Shown: positions 35,358 through 43,750 of the stretch, piece after piece
How positions within the stretch are numbered: the first letter of the stretch is position 1
Layout of the letters: the number at the start of each line of letters is the position of its first letter
NCBI RefSeq assembly: GCF_030709675.1
Contig: NZ_JAUZQD010000006.1
Coordinates: 124,001 to 188,000 of the forward strand
Origin: Symbioplanes lichenis
GTDB lineage: Bacteria > Actinomycetota > Actinomycetes > Mycobacteriales > Micromonosporaceae
Direction of reading: 5' to 3'
DNA: 64,000 nucleotides
Notes under the pieces: generated by a model
Told to the model about the DNA's origin: nothing
The model's database searches: none
Seen by the model: only the letters and a program-made list of their open reading frames with translations
Made by a program: the position numbers and the translations under genes

Positions 35358-36371
35358 GTGTCGAGCATCCGGGAGGTCGCCCGCCGGAGCGGCGTCTCCG
35401 TCGCCACCGTCTCCCGGGTCTTCAACGCCCCCGAGGTCGTCAGTCAGCGCACCCGTCAGCTCGTCCTCGCCACCGCCGCCGAGGTCGGCTATCTGCCCAA
35501 CGAGTCGGCCCGCACCCTCGCGACGAAGAAGTCGCACATGGTCGGGCTCGTGTGGGACACCGACCACCGCCGCCCCGGCTGGCGGCACCCGTTCTTCCAG
35601 GACATCCTCGTCGCCCTCAAGAGCGCCCTCAGCGCCCACGGCCTGCACCTGCTGATGCTCGCCCCCGACCAGACGCCCGGCCTCGACGACCGGCAGCGCT
35701 TCCTCCGCGCGGTGCAGCGCCACAGCGTGGACGGCGTGGTCATCATCGACAACGGCAGCCGTGACCCGGCCGTCCTCGCCCTCGTCGACGCCGCCGTGCC
35801 GTGCGTCGCCCTCGACCTGCGCTTCACCGGGCCGACCTGCACCCACATCACGTCGGACAACGCCGGTGGCGGCCGCCTCGCCGCCACCCACCTGATCGAA
35901 CGCGGACACCGGCATCTCGCCACCATCACCGGCCCGCCCCCGACCCTGCCCGCCGCGGAACGCCTGGCCGGCTTCCGCGACGCGCTCACCGAGGCGGGCC
36001 TGCCTCTCGCCGACGACGACGTGGTGGCGGGCGACTTCTATCTCGACAGCGGCTACGCCGCCATGCAACGCCTGCTCGCGCGCGACCCCCGGCCCACCGC
36101 CGTGTTCGCCGCCGGCGACGAGATGGCGGTCGGCGCCATGAAGGCGATCCACGAGGCCGGGCTGCGCATCCCGGCCGACATCGCCGTGGTCGGCTTTGAC
36201 GACATCGAGGTCGCGGCCCTGATCCCGCCCGGTCTCACCACCGTCACCCAGGACAAGACCGGCTTCGGTACGGCCGCCGCCGAGGCCGTCATGACGATGC
36301 TCCACGGCGCGGCCACTCCCCCGGCGCCGACCACGCTCCCGACCACGCTCGTCGTCCGCGGCTCGACATGA
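35358..36371 (+). CDS. LacI-family repressor of the beta-glucoside operon
   Basis: This 337-residue regulator has the LacI helix-turn-helix SSIREVARRSGVSVATVSRVFNAPEVVS with hinge helix NESARTLATKK, then a periplasmic-binding-like effector domain (VGLVWDT, HITSDNAGGGRLAATHLIERGH, AVFAAGDEMAVGAMKAI, VVGFDDIEVAALIPPGLTTV). It diverges from the importer operon, and three AACCGGTT sites lie between them. The operator differs from the CebR palindrome known for cellobiose control in streptomycetes. The inducer is probably a beta-glucoside. Confidence 0.93.
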   Translation: MSSIREVARRSGVSVATVSRVFNAPEVVSQRTRQLVLATAAEVGYLPNESARTLATKKSHMVGLVWDTDHRRPGWRHPFFQDILVALKSALSAHGLHLLMLAPDQTPGLDDRQRFLRAVQRHSVDGVVIIDNGSRDPAVLALVDAAVPCVALDLRFTGPTCTHITSDNAGGGRLAATHLIERGHRHLATITGPPPTLPAAERLAGFRDALTEAGLPLADDDVVAGDFYLDSGYAAMQRLLARDPRPTAVFAAGDEMAVGAMKAIHEAGLRIPADIAVVGFDDIEVAALIPPGLTTVTQDKTGFGTAAAEAVMTMLHGAATPPAPTTLPTTLVVRGST

Positions 36372-36835
36372 TCTTCGTCGTCCAGCGCCACCGCGCCCGC
36401 CGGCTGCACTACGACTTCCGGCTGGAGCTGGGCGGCGTCCTCGTCAGCTGGGCCGTCCCCAAGGGCCCGACCCTCGACCCGGGCGTGCGCCGGGCCGCCT
36501 ACCGAGTCGACGACCACGAACTCAGCTACGGCAGCTTCGAAGGCGTCCTGCCCGCGGGCCGGTACGGCGCCGGCGACGTCATCGTCTGGGACACCGGCCC
36601 GTGGCACCTGGCCTCCGGCGCCCTGGAGGACGGCGAGCTGCACTTCGACCTCGACGGCGACAAGCTCCGCGGCCGCTTCGTCCTCGTCCACACGCGCACG
36701 TCCCCCGCGGGAAAGGAGGAGTGGCTCCTCCTCCACAAGCGTGACGATCACGCGGTCGCGGGCTGGAACGCCGAGGACCACCCGCGCTCGGTCCTCACCG
36801 GTCGCACCAACGACGAAGTAGCCGCCGGCGCCTGA
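36368..36835 (+). CDS. Stand-alone LigD 3'-phosphoesterase domain
   Basis: This 155-residue protein is the phosphoesterase module that in LigD cleans 3' ends during non-homologous end joining. The signature FVVQRHRARRLHYDFRLELGG, then HELSYGSFEGVLPAGRYGAGDVIVWDTG and GRFVLVHTR...EEWLLLHK, is complete with the metal-binding His residues. No ligase or polymerase domain is attached and no ku gene is near. It overlaps the LacI gene by 4 bases (ATGA), an unexpected partner. The usual 20-30 residue N-terminal extension is missing. Confidence 0.9.
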   Translation: MIFVVQRHRARRLHYDFRLELGGVLVSWAVPKGPTLDPGVRRAAYRVDDHELSYGSFEGVLPAGRYGAGDVIVWDTGPWHLASGALEDGELHFDLDGDKLRGRFVLVHTRTSPAGKEEWLLLHKRDDHAVAGWNAEDHPRSVLTGRTNDEVAAGA

Positions 36836-36840
36836 CAGGA

Positions 36841-39090
36841 TTGCCGTTGTCTCAGCTGAACGCTTTCTTCGCGCTGCCGGCGCCCGCGGTGTTCGTCGGG
36901 CGGCAGGAGTTGCTGGCCGAGCTGGCGACGGCCGGGCCCGTGGTGCTGCTCAGCGGGGAGCCGGGCGTGGGCAAGAGCCGGCTGGTCGTGGAGTCCCTGC
37001 AGGACAGCGGGCTGCCGGTGATCGTGGCGCACTGTGACGATCTGCGGGAGCCGCAACCGCTCGGGCCGCTGGTCGACGGGATCCGGGTCGCGCACGCCAC
37101 CGGGACGTTGCCGCCGTTGCGGAGTCCGGATCCGGTCACCGGGGTGCTGGCGCGGCTGCTGCCGCCGCTCGCCGACCGGTTGCCACCCGCGCCGGCGCCG
37201 CTCGGGGACCCCGACGCCGAGCGGACACGGTTGCTGCGCGCGGCGGCGGCACTGCTGGCGGCCCTGGCGCCGGTGGCGGTGGCCGTCGAGGATCTGCAGA
37301 TGGCGGACCGGGCGACGCTGGAGCTGCTCGATCTTCTGGGTGCTCGGCCCGTACCCGGCGTGCGGGTGGTCATCACCATGCGCGAGGGCGAGGCGCCGCC
37401 CGGGTGGCAGCCGGGTCCCGCCGTGCGCACGCTGCGGGTGCCGCCGCTGTCGCGGGCCGAGGTGGGGCTGCTGGCGGCCGCGCTGCTCGACCTGAGCGAG
37501 CAGCCCGGCACGTTCATCACCCACCTGTACGAGCGGACCGCCGGCGTCCCGTTCCTGGTCGAGGAGGTCGTACGCTCGCTCGTGGCCGACGGCGACATCG
37601 ACCGCATCCGGCAGCATCCCGACACGCTGGCCGACGTGGCCGTGCCCGCCCTGCTCCGCGACGTGCTGCTCGGGCGCCTGCGCCACCTCGACGAGCCGGC
37701 GCGCGAGATCCTCGGCGCGGCCGCCGTGCTGGGCCGGGCCGACGCGCGCGCCCTGGCCGCGATTTCCGGCACCGACGGGCGTACGGCCGCCGCGGCGCTC
37801 GCCCGCGCCGAAGCGACCGGGTTCCTGCACGAGCGCGACGGGCAGCTGTGGTTCCGGCACACCCTCGCCCGGCAGGTCATGCACGAGCTGTTGCCGCCGG
37901 TCACGCGGCGCCTGCTGCACCTGCGCACGGCCCACCTGCTCGAACAGCACCAGCCCCGCCCGTACGCCCGGCTGGCCCACCACTATCGCGAGGCCGGCAG
38001 CCCCGCCGACCACGTCCGCAACGCCGAGGCCGCGGCCGATCTGGCGACGGCGCGGGGTGACGACGCCTCGGCGGCCCGCTTCCTGCTCGGCACCACCGGG
38101 TACGCCCGGCTGCCCCGCCCGGTCCGCGTCCGGCTGGCCGCCAAGCTGGGCCGGTCCGCCATCGAGAGCGTCGCCCAGGCCTCCGCCATCCCGGTCCTGC
38201 GCGACCTGCTCGCCGACCGCCGGCTGCCCCCGGGCGCCCGGGGCGAGCTCGGGCTGGCCCTGGGCCGGATGCTGCGCCAGCAGGGCGAGGCGCGGGCGGG
38301 CTACGAGGAGATCGAGCGCGCGGTGCCCTCCCTGCGCCACCACGGCCGGCGCGCCCGGGCCCTCGCCGTCCTGTCCGCCCCCGACACCGTGGTGGGCCGG
38401 CACCTCAGCGAGCACCAGGCCCGCTGCACCGAGGCCGCCGGGGCCGCCGCCCTGTCGGGTGAACCGTCCGCGGTCCTCGCCGTCGAGATCGCCCGCCTGT
38501 CGCTGCTGCTCGAAAGTGGACACCCGGCGGCGGCCGGGGCGATCACCGCGGCCGTGGCGTCACTGGCCGGCAACTCCCGCGAACGCGCCCGCGCCTGCCT
38601 CAACTGGGCCCAGGGCGCCTTGCACATCGGTGACATGTCGCTGGCGGAATCGCTGCTGGCGACCGGTGCCCGCGCGGTCGACGACGCCGACTACGAGCGG
38701 CTGCGGCCGCTGGTGGAGCTGACGACGTTCGGCCTGGATCTGGTCACGGGCCGGCTGTCCGGGCTGGAGGAGCGGCTGCTGCACTTTCTCGCCCGCCCGT
38801 ACCGGCTGCCGCTGGCCATGGCCGACGCCCGGCTGTACCTCGCCCGGGTCCGGTGGCTGCAGGGCTCGGCCGACGTCGCCGAGCAGGGCCTGCGCGAGGT
38901 CATCGCCGAGGCCGCCCGCGTCGGGGCGGTCTGGCCGCTGATCCCGGCCCGGACGGCGCTCGCCGAGCTGCTGATCGCTCGCGGACACGACGCCGCGGGC
39001 CGGGCCGAGGCGGCTGCCGCCCTGGCCCTGGCGGAGGCGAAAGGGTTGCCGGCCTGGGGCCGCACCGCCGCGGCGCTGGGCGTCTCCTGA
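36841..39090 (+). CDS. MalT/LuxR-like STAND ATPase without a DNA-binding domain
   Basis: The protein (749 residues from TTG 36841; TTG 36847 fits AGGA spacing better) has an N-terminal AAA/STAND module: FVGRQELLAEL, P-loop GEPGVGKSR (about residues 38-46), Walker B VAVAVEDLQMAD, and a winged-helix-like region (ARALAAISGTDGRTAAAALARAEATGFLH). The C-terminal half is helical TPR-like repeat. LuxR-type relatives end with a GerE HTH, but this chain stops at GRTAAALGVS, and no HTH is seen in any frame downstream. It may regulate through protein contacts, or it may be a C-terminally truncated regulator. Confidence 0.8.
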   Translation: MPLSQLNAFFALPAPAVFVGRQELLAELATAGPVVLLSGEPGVGKSRLVVESLQDSGLPVIVAHCDDLREPQPLGPLVDGIRVAHATGTLPPLRSPDPVTGVLARLLPPLADRLPPAPAPLGDPDAERTRLLRAAAALLAALAPVAVAVEDLQMADRATLELLDLLGARPVPGVRVVITMREGEAPPGWQPGPAVRTLRVPPLSRAEVGLLAAALLDLSEQPGTFITHLYERTAGVPFLVEEVVRSLVADGDIDRIRQHPDTLADVAVPALLRDVLLGRLRHLDEPAREILGAAAVLGRADARALAAISGTDGRTAAAALARAEATGFLHERDGQLWFRHTLARQVMHELLPPVTRRLLHLRTAHLLEQHQPRPYARLAHHYREAGSPADHVRNAEAAADLATARGDDASAARFLLGTTGYARLPRPVRVRLAAKLGRSAIESVAQASAIPVLRDLLADRRLPPGARGELGLALGRMLRQQGEARAGYEEIERAVPSLRHHGRRARALAVLSAPDTVVGRHLSEHQARCTEAAGAAALSGEPSAVLAVEIARLSLLLESGHPAAAGAITAAVASLAGNSRERARACLNWAQGALHIGDMSLAESLLATGARAVDDADYERLRPLVELTTFGLDLVTGRLSGLEERLLHFLARPYRLPLAMADARLYLARVRWLQGSADVAEQGLREVIAEAARVGAVWPLIPARTALAELLIARGHDAAGRAEAAAALALAEAKGLPAWGRTAAALGVS

Positions 39091-39130
39091 AACTCGGGCG
39101 CGCTGGATGCGCTGAGCCGGTCCTGGGGGC

Positions 39131-39196
39131 GTCAGGCGAGCTGGGTGCGCCGGGCCGGTCCTGAGGACGTCAGGCGAGCTGGGTGCGCTGGGCCGG
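39131..39196. repeat. Imperfect tandem repeat covering the end of the DUF2267 gene
   Basis: The 28-base unit beginning GTCAGGCGAGCTGGGTGCGC occurs at 39131-39158 and again at 39169-39196 with one mismatch (C to T), a 38-base period. The second copy contains the stop and last codons of the minus-strand DUF2267 gene, so the gene end was duplicated. Confidence 0.7.
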
Positions 39197-39643
39197 GATG
39201 ATCGCGGGGACGCGGAGCTGGGTCGTGAGGGTGGCCGGGCGCGGGGCCGTGCGGGCGACCGGCGGGCGGCCCGCCAGGAGCAGCGGGCGGAGGTCCGGGG
39301 CGACCAGGTGGGCGAACGCGGCGGGGCTGATCACGCGGAGGGAGGCGTTGAGGTGCTCCAGGACCACGCGGGCGAGGAAGGCGTTGGTGGGCTGGTCGAC
39401 GTACAGGATCGAAGCGACGCGGCCGAGGAAGGCGCGGCAGGTGGCCGGGGTCTCGGTGCGGGCGCGGGTGTCGAGGCGGACGCGGAGCTCGGCCGGCAGG
39501 TGCGGGGCCAGCAGCTCGGACGCGCGCAGCGGGAGGACGTCGGCGAGGGCGCCGGTCACCCCGCTGACCACGCGGAGGCTCTCGCGGCGGCCGTGGAGCC
39601 GGGCCCGCTGCTCGACACCGGCCAGGAGAAGATCGATTTCCAC
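39170..39643 (-). CDS. DUF2267-like protein
   Basis: The 157-residue protein reads VEIDLLLAGVEQRARLHGRRESLRVVSGVTGALADVLPLRASELLAPHLPAELRVRL and continues with a second helical repeat, as in DUF2267. Members are small helical proteins, often stress-related, with no known activity. I chose the GTG at 39641-39643 because GGAAGGA lies seven bases before it; a TTG upstream would add 20 residues. The C-terminal tail (APRPATLTTQLRVPAIIPAQRTQLA) is Pro-rich and probably flexible. Confidence 0.65.
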   Translation of the reverse strand: MEIDLLLAGVEQRARLHGRRESLRVVSGVTGALADVLPLRASELLAPHLPAELRVRLDTRARTETPATCRAFLGRVASILYVDQPTNAFLARVVLEHLNASLRVISPAAFAHLVAPDLRPLLLAGRPPVARTAPRPATLTTQLRVPAIIPAQRTQLA

Positions 39644-39771
39644 CGCGACGTCCTTCCAAACCTTCGGGGGTGGTTGTTCTGTGCCCCTCGGGAAAAACGT
39701 CAAACGGCAATGAGGCGGACGTCACTCGTCGATCGGCGGGGGAAGCGCCGGCCGGGCGCTCCCCCCGGGCG

Positions 39772-40623
39772 TCAGCGCACCTGCTCGGCCTTGAACTGCA
39801 GGCGCGGCGTGGCATAGAACTCCTGGGCCTCGATGAGCTGCAGCTCGCGCTCGCCGGACTTGTACGTGGTCTCGATCAGGTCGAAGACGCTGGAGGCGGT
39901 GCGCTCCAGGGCCACCGACGCGTCGCGGGTCGCCACGTAGTGGGCGGTGAACAGGGCGGCCGTGACGTCGCCGGAGCCGTTCGCCTTGAACGGCAGGTGT
40001 GGGGTGTTCACGAGCCAGGCGCCGGCGTCGTCGACGACCAGCATCTCGATCGTGCCCTGCTCGCGGTCGGGGCGTTCGACGCTGGTGACCAGGACGGTCG
40101 AGGGGCCCATGGCCCGGGCGAGGTCGGCCGAGGCCAGCGTCGACTCGATGCTCGCCGGCTCGGTGCCGGTCAGGAAGCCCAGCTCGAACTGGTTCGGCGT
40201 GATGATGTCGGCGACCGGCACGACCCGGTCGCGCAGCAGCTCGGGGATCTCCGGCGCCACGAAGCAGCCGGACTTGGCGTTGCCCATGACCGGGTCGCAC
40301 GCGTAGACCGCCGCCGGGTTCGCGGCCTTCACCCGGCGCACCGCGTCGACGATGACGTCGCCGATGCCCACCCCGCCCTGGTAGCCGGACAGCACGGCGT
40401 CGACCTGCGGGAACACGCCGCGCTCCTCCACGCCGAGCAGCACCTCGGCCACGTCCGCCGGTGGGATGAGCGGGCCGCGCCAGGCCCCGTACCCCGTGTG
40501 GTTGGAGAAGTTGACCGTGTAGACCGGGACGACCTCGACGCCGATGCGCTGCAGCGGGAAGACGGCCGCGGAGTTGCCGACATGGCCGTGGGCCACCGCC
40601 GACTGGATGGACAGAATCTTCAT
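39772..40623 (-). CDS. pdxY: Pyridoxal kinase
   Basis: The 283-residue enzyme phosphorylates pyridoxal in the B6 salvage pathway. It matches PdxY along its whole length: ILSIQSAVAHGHVGNSAAVFPLQRIGVEV at the start, YTVNFSNHTGYGAWRG, YACDPVMGN, TPNQFELGFLTG and the ribokinase-type catalytic KANGSGDVTAALF. The ATG is preceded six bases upstream by TAGGGT on the minus strand, with a GAGG in between, so either leaderless or short-leader translation is possible. It appears to be monocistronic. Confidence 0.95.
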   Translation of the reverse strand: MKILSIQSAVAHGHVGNSAAVFPLQRIGVEVVPVYTVNFSNHTGYGAWRGPLIPPADVAEVLLGVEERGVFPQVDAVLSGYQGGVGIGDVIVDAVRRVKAANPAAVYACDPVMGNAKSGCFVAPEIPELLRDRVVPVADIITPNQFELGFLTGTEPASIESTLASADLARAMGPSTVLVTSVERPDREQGTIEMLVVDDAGAWLVNTPHLPFKANGSGDVTAALFTAHYVATRDASVALERTASSVFDLIETTYKSGERELQLIEAQEFYATPRLQFKAEQVR

Positions 40624-40629
40624 GTCCTC

Positions 40630-40635
40630 ACCCTA
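40630..40635 (-). promoter_or_regulatory. Putative -10 hexamer before pdxY
   Basis: TAGGGT followed by GAGGAC and the ATG reproduces the arrangement in front of the DUF574 methyltransferase gene (16633-16638) with a single base difference in the spacer. Confidence 0.5.
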
Positions 40636-40648
40636 GAACTCGCGCGTC

Positions 40649-41033
40649 TCAGCTCGTCAGGAACCACAGCGCCGATGTCAGCCAGGCGGTGAAGAGGAGG
40701 CCCCTGGCGGGCGTCGGTCGTGCCCGCGAGCGTCGCCCCCCGCTCCCCGGTCAGCGCCGGCGTGCCGCCGGACATCGCGCCGCGCAGCCGGGCCTCGGCC
40801 CGCTGGTCCGGAATCGGACAGCGCCACCGTCGCACCCTCGTGCAGGCGGCGTCCCCGGCCGGCGTCGAGCTGGGCACCGGCCGGCCGTCGACGACGACCG
40901 TCGCGGGCGGCTCCGCCCCGCCGAGCGCGGCCCGTACGAGATCGCCGAGCGTGGCGTCGCGGCTGCGCAAACGCGCGTCCAGCTCGAGCTCGGCCCCCGC
41001 GTCGCCGGCGTTGAAGATGATGTGCACACCCAC
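40649..41033 (-). pseudogene. Fused remnants of a ubiquitin-like domain and a membrane protein tail
   Basis: From GTG 41033 the minus strand encodes VHIIFNAGDAGAELELDAR, then RSRDATLGDLVRAALGG and PATVVVDGRPVPSSTP, a beta-grasp-like N-terminal domain seen in actinobacterial FtsK/EccC- and EccD-like proteins. Its continuation LHEGATVALSDSGPA is in another frame. Close to the end, a third frame gives LLFTAWLTSALWFLTS and a stop, a typical membrane-helix C-terminus. Everything between has been lost. The parent gene cannot be named with confidence. Confidence 0.5.
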
Positions 41034-41140
41034 CCTCGGTCGTCGCGCTGGGCTCCGCCGAGGGGGACCGATCATCCGGGCCCGGGGTCCGCTGTGGAGT
41101 CGATGGACTTGATGTTTTTCCCGGCACCAGGCTGGCTTCC

Positions 41141-41551
41141 ATGACATCACAGCCGAGAACGCTGAGCGACGCGAATCTCTTCGACTTCGCGGGCCCCATG
41201 CAGATCAACTACTCGAGCTCCAGCATCAAGGGCGTACCCCTGCTGTCCTACCAGGACGCCCAGCTCAACCTGAACTTCGAGAACGAGGACATCACCCGCG
41301 TCGCCCTGGCCGGCGGCGAGGAACTGGTGACCGTGACGCTCGAGCAGGCGGTGGACGCCTTCGTGCGGACCCTGACGCTGGTCATCCCCGGCGTCCGCGT
41401 GGCCATGGGCGACGTCGTCGAGTTCGAGACCATCGCCGTCGAGACCGTCGACCGCTCACAGGCCTTCGTGGCCCCGCCCGGCCCGGCCGGCGCCCTCCAG
41501 ACCTACCTGGTCCACCAGATCCGGGGCTCCGCCCAGGCCGTCAACTTCTGA
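41141..41551 (+). CDS. Hypothetical 136-residue protein
   Basis: I do not recognise the family. The protein is acidic, has no signal peptide or membrane segment, and looks beta-rich (FAGPMQINYSSSSIKGVPLLSYQDAQLNLNFENEDIT, then VTVTLEQAVDAFVRTLTLVIPGVR). Codon use is typical of the genome, so it is probably a real gene. It is convergent with the CHAT-domain gene. Its ribosome binding site is weak. Confidence 0.6.
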   Translation: MTSQPRTLSDANLFDFAGPMQINYSSSSIKGVPLLSYQDAQLNLNFENEDITRVALAGGEELVTVTLEQAVDAFVRTLTLVIPGVRVAMGDVVEFETIAVETVDRSQAFVAPPGPAGALQTYLVHQIRGSAQAVNF

Positions 41552-41605
41552 TCCACCGCACCGTCCCCAAGCCCGCGCCCGAGCGCCGTCGAGCGCGGGA
41601 CCACG

Positions 41606-43615
41606 TCACCAGCGGACGCCGTGGGCGGCGTAGGCGGACCAGGTCAGGGGGTGGGCCTCGGGGTCGCCGGCGCGCCAGTGGGCGAGGGCTTCGAGCTGGG
41701 CCGTGCGGACGGCGGCGGCCGCGTCGGTGGTGTGGTGGAGGGCTTGGGTCAGGGTGGCGGCGAAGGACGCGGCGAAGGGGGTGTCGGGGATCGGCCAGTT
41801 GGTGGCGATCACCTGGCGGGCGCCCGACCAGAGGACGGCGGCGGCCAGGGCTGACCATTCGCCCGCGCCGGTGCCCGGGTCGCCTGTGGTGGTGGAGGCG
41901 GTCAGGAGGGCGCGCGCCGGGAAGGGGCACGGGTCGGTGAAGAGGCGGGTCGCCGTCAACTCGCCGTTGCGCAGCTGGAGGCCGGCGTCGAGGCCGGCGC
42001 CGGCGTGGCCCGCGAAGGAGAACAGGCTCGGGTGCGACGGGCCGAGCCGGGCCAGGGCTTCCCGCAAGGACTGTTCGGTGGCGCCGCCCAGCACGGCGGC
42101 GGTCTCGGGCGGGGCCTGGCGGGCGTGGGGCAGGTCGCCGGTCGGGTCCACGCAGGCGAGGCTCACCGGCAGGTCGGGGGCGGGGAAGGTCGGGTGCCTC
42201 GCCACGTGCTCGGCCAGCACGGCGGGCGGGCCCAGGCGCAGCACGGCGGACTCGATCAGGCGGGCCGGGAAGCGGTCCGGGGACACCGGTTCCGCCCCGA
42301 GCGACGCGACCGGCAGGGCGGCGAAGAGCGTGCCGCTCAGCACCAGCGACAGCGGATCCGTGCGCCGGCCGCGACGGCGGAGGGCCCGGAGCAGCACCGG
42401 CGGGACGAGCAGCCGGCCGAGCTCGGCGGACACCGCTTCCTCCGTACGACAGGAAGCCGTCTCCAGAAGCTCCTGCAGCAACCGCCCGAGGTCGGTGTCG
42501 TCGCCCGCCTCCAGCAGGCCGCAGTCGGCGACCCCGTCGGCCAGCACGCTCCAGTAGATCCGTTCGTTGAACGCCCACGCGCCCCACCACCAGGCGCCCG
42601 GCCCACCCGTACGGTCGATCAGCTCGCGCAGCTCGAGCGGCGCGCCGGCCGCGGGGCGCAGCGGGCCGAGCCGGGAGACGCCGTCCACGGTGACCGTGCG
42701 CACGGTGGTGCCGAGCGCTTGGAGGCGGGCGCACTCGATGAGTTCGGCGGCCAGGGCGGCGTCGCCGTGGCGGCAGGCGGTGACGAGCGCGATCTCGCGG
42801 GCCGCCTCGCTGCCGGCGGCCGTGAGACGCCGGGCGAGCGAGGATTCCGTACGCACGGCGTGCTCGTCGCCCCACGCCACCGCGCGCAAAGCGTGGTCCC
42901 GGGCCCCGGCCAGGTCTCCGGACCCGAGCAGATATCCGGCGCGGTGCAGGTACGCGTCGGCGCACAGTCCCGGATCGCGGGTGCTCGCCGCGGCGGCGAC
43001 CGCCCGCGCGGAGGCGTCGTCGCACCACTGCGGGAACCGTTCGCCGCGCCGCCTCGGGTCGCCGAGCATGCCGAGCGCGGCCACGAACTTCGCCACGTCG
43101 CGGGTCGCGAAATGTTCCGCCGCCCGCCGGACCCGGGAGAAGCCGTCGGGCGCCGGGCCCCCCGCGGCGGACGCCACCACGGGCCTGCGGGCCGGCTGGG
43201 CCGCGCGGCGCAGGTCGCTGATCCGCTCACGCCACTCCGGCCGGTCACCGAGCGACTGCTCCGCCCGATCCAGGTACGCGACCGCGCCGTCCCCGAGCCC
43301 GAGCCGGCTGAGCGCCACCGCCGTGTCCAGCATCGCCCGCCCGTACTCGACGCTGTTGCGGGCGTCGTGGCCGAGCAGCTCCTCGGCCCGCGCGAAGGCG
43401 TCGAGGGCGCTGTCGAAGTCGCCCTCCTCCAGGTGGATCAGCCCGAAGAGATGCTGCACGCGACCCAGATCGCCGCGCCGGCCGGCCGAGTCGGGGGCGG
43501 CGGCGAACAGCTGCTCGGCCTTGCGCAGCCGGTCGGCCGCCCGGCGCAGCTCCCCCTGCTCGAAGGCGCGGACGGCAGCCCGGGCCACCGCGGTCGCGCG
43601 CAGACCCTCCAGCAC
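41606..43615 (-). CDS. TPR-CHAT protein lacking the catalytic cysteine
   Basis: The 669-residue protein has N-terminal TPR-like helical repeats (about 1-330: FEQGELRRAADRLRKAEQLFAA, HLEEGDFDSALDAFARAEELLG) and a C-terminal CHAT domain (about 340-669). The His of the caspase-like dyad is present (FSFAGHAGAG, His537). The Cys expected in the later LxxAC motif is replaced: the sequence is ARALLTASTTTG with Ser574. The following ARQVIATNWPIPD strand is typical of CHAT. It is therefore probably a pseudoprotease or scaffold. The start is GTG. Confidence 0.8.
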   Translation of the reverse strand: MLEGLRATAVARAAVRAFEQGELRRAADRLRKAEQLFAAAPDSAGRRGDLGRVQHLFGLIHLEEGDFDSALDAFARAEELLGHDARNSVEYGRAMLDTAVALSRLGLGDGAVAYLDRAEQSLGDRPEWRERISDLRRAAQPARRPVVASAAGGPAPDGFSRVRRAAEHFATRDVAKFVAALGMLGDPRRRGERFPQWCDDASARAVAAAASTRDPGLCADAYLHRAGYLLGSGDLAGARDHALRAVAWGDEHAVRTESSLARRLTAAGSEAAREIALVTACRHGDAALAAELIECARLQALGTTVRTVTVDGVSRLGPLRPAAGAPLELRELIDRTGGPGAWWWGAWAFNERIYWSVLADGVADCGLLEAGDDTDLGRLLQELLETASCRTEEAVSAELGRLLVPPVLLRALRRRGRRTDPLSLVLSGTLFAALPVASLGAEPVSPDRFPARLIESAVLRLGPPAVLAEHVARHPTFPAPDLPVSLACVDPTGDLPHARQAPPETAAVLGGATEQSLREALARLGPSHPSLFSFAGHAGAGLDAGLQLRNGELTATRLFTDPCPFPARALLTASTTTGDPGTGAGEWSALAAAVLWSGARQVIATNWPIPDTPFAASFAATLTQALHHTTDAAAAVRTAQLEALAHWRAGDPEAHPLTWSAYAAHGVRW

Positions 43616-43705
43616 CCCTCCACTTCACCCTGTCCCCGGAGCGGAAGGGAGACGCCGTTCGGCGGAGCCGTTCCGGCAAAGGCAGCCGGGGCCGGGCAGG
43701 CGCAA

Positions 43706-43735
43706 CGGGCCGGGGGTGCGAGACACCCCGGCCCG
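43706..43735 (-). terminator. Hairpin after the endonuclease gene
   Basis: CACCCCGGCCCG (43724-43735) pairs with CGGGCCGGGGGTG (43706-43718), with one bulged G, around a short loop. It lies 16 bases after the nuclease stop on the minus strand. The following bases (TTGCGCC) make only a weak T-run. Confidence 0.55.
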
Positions 43736-43750
43736 CCGCGGGTCCGGTGG

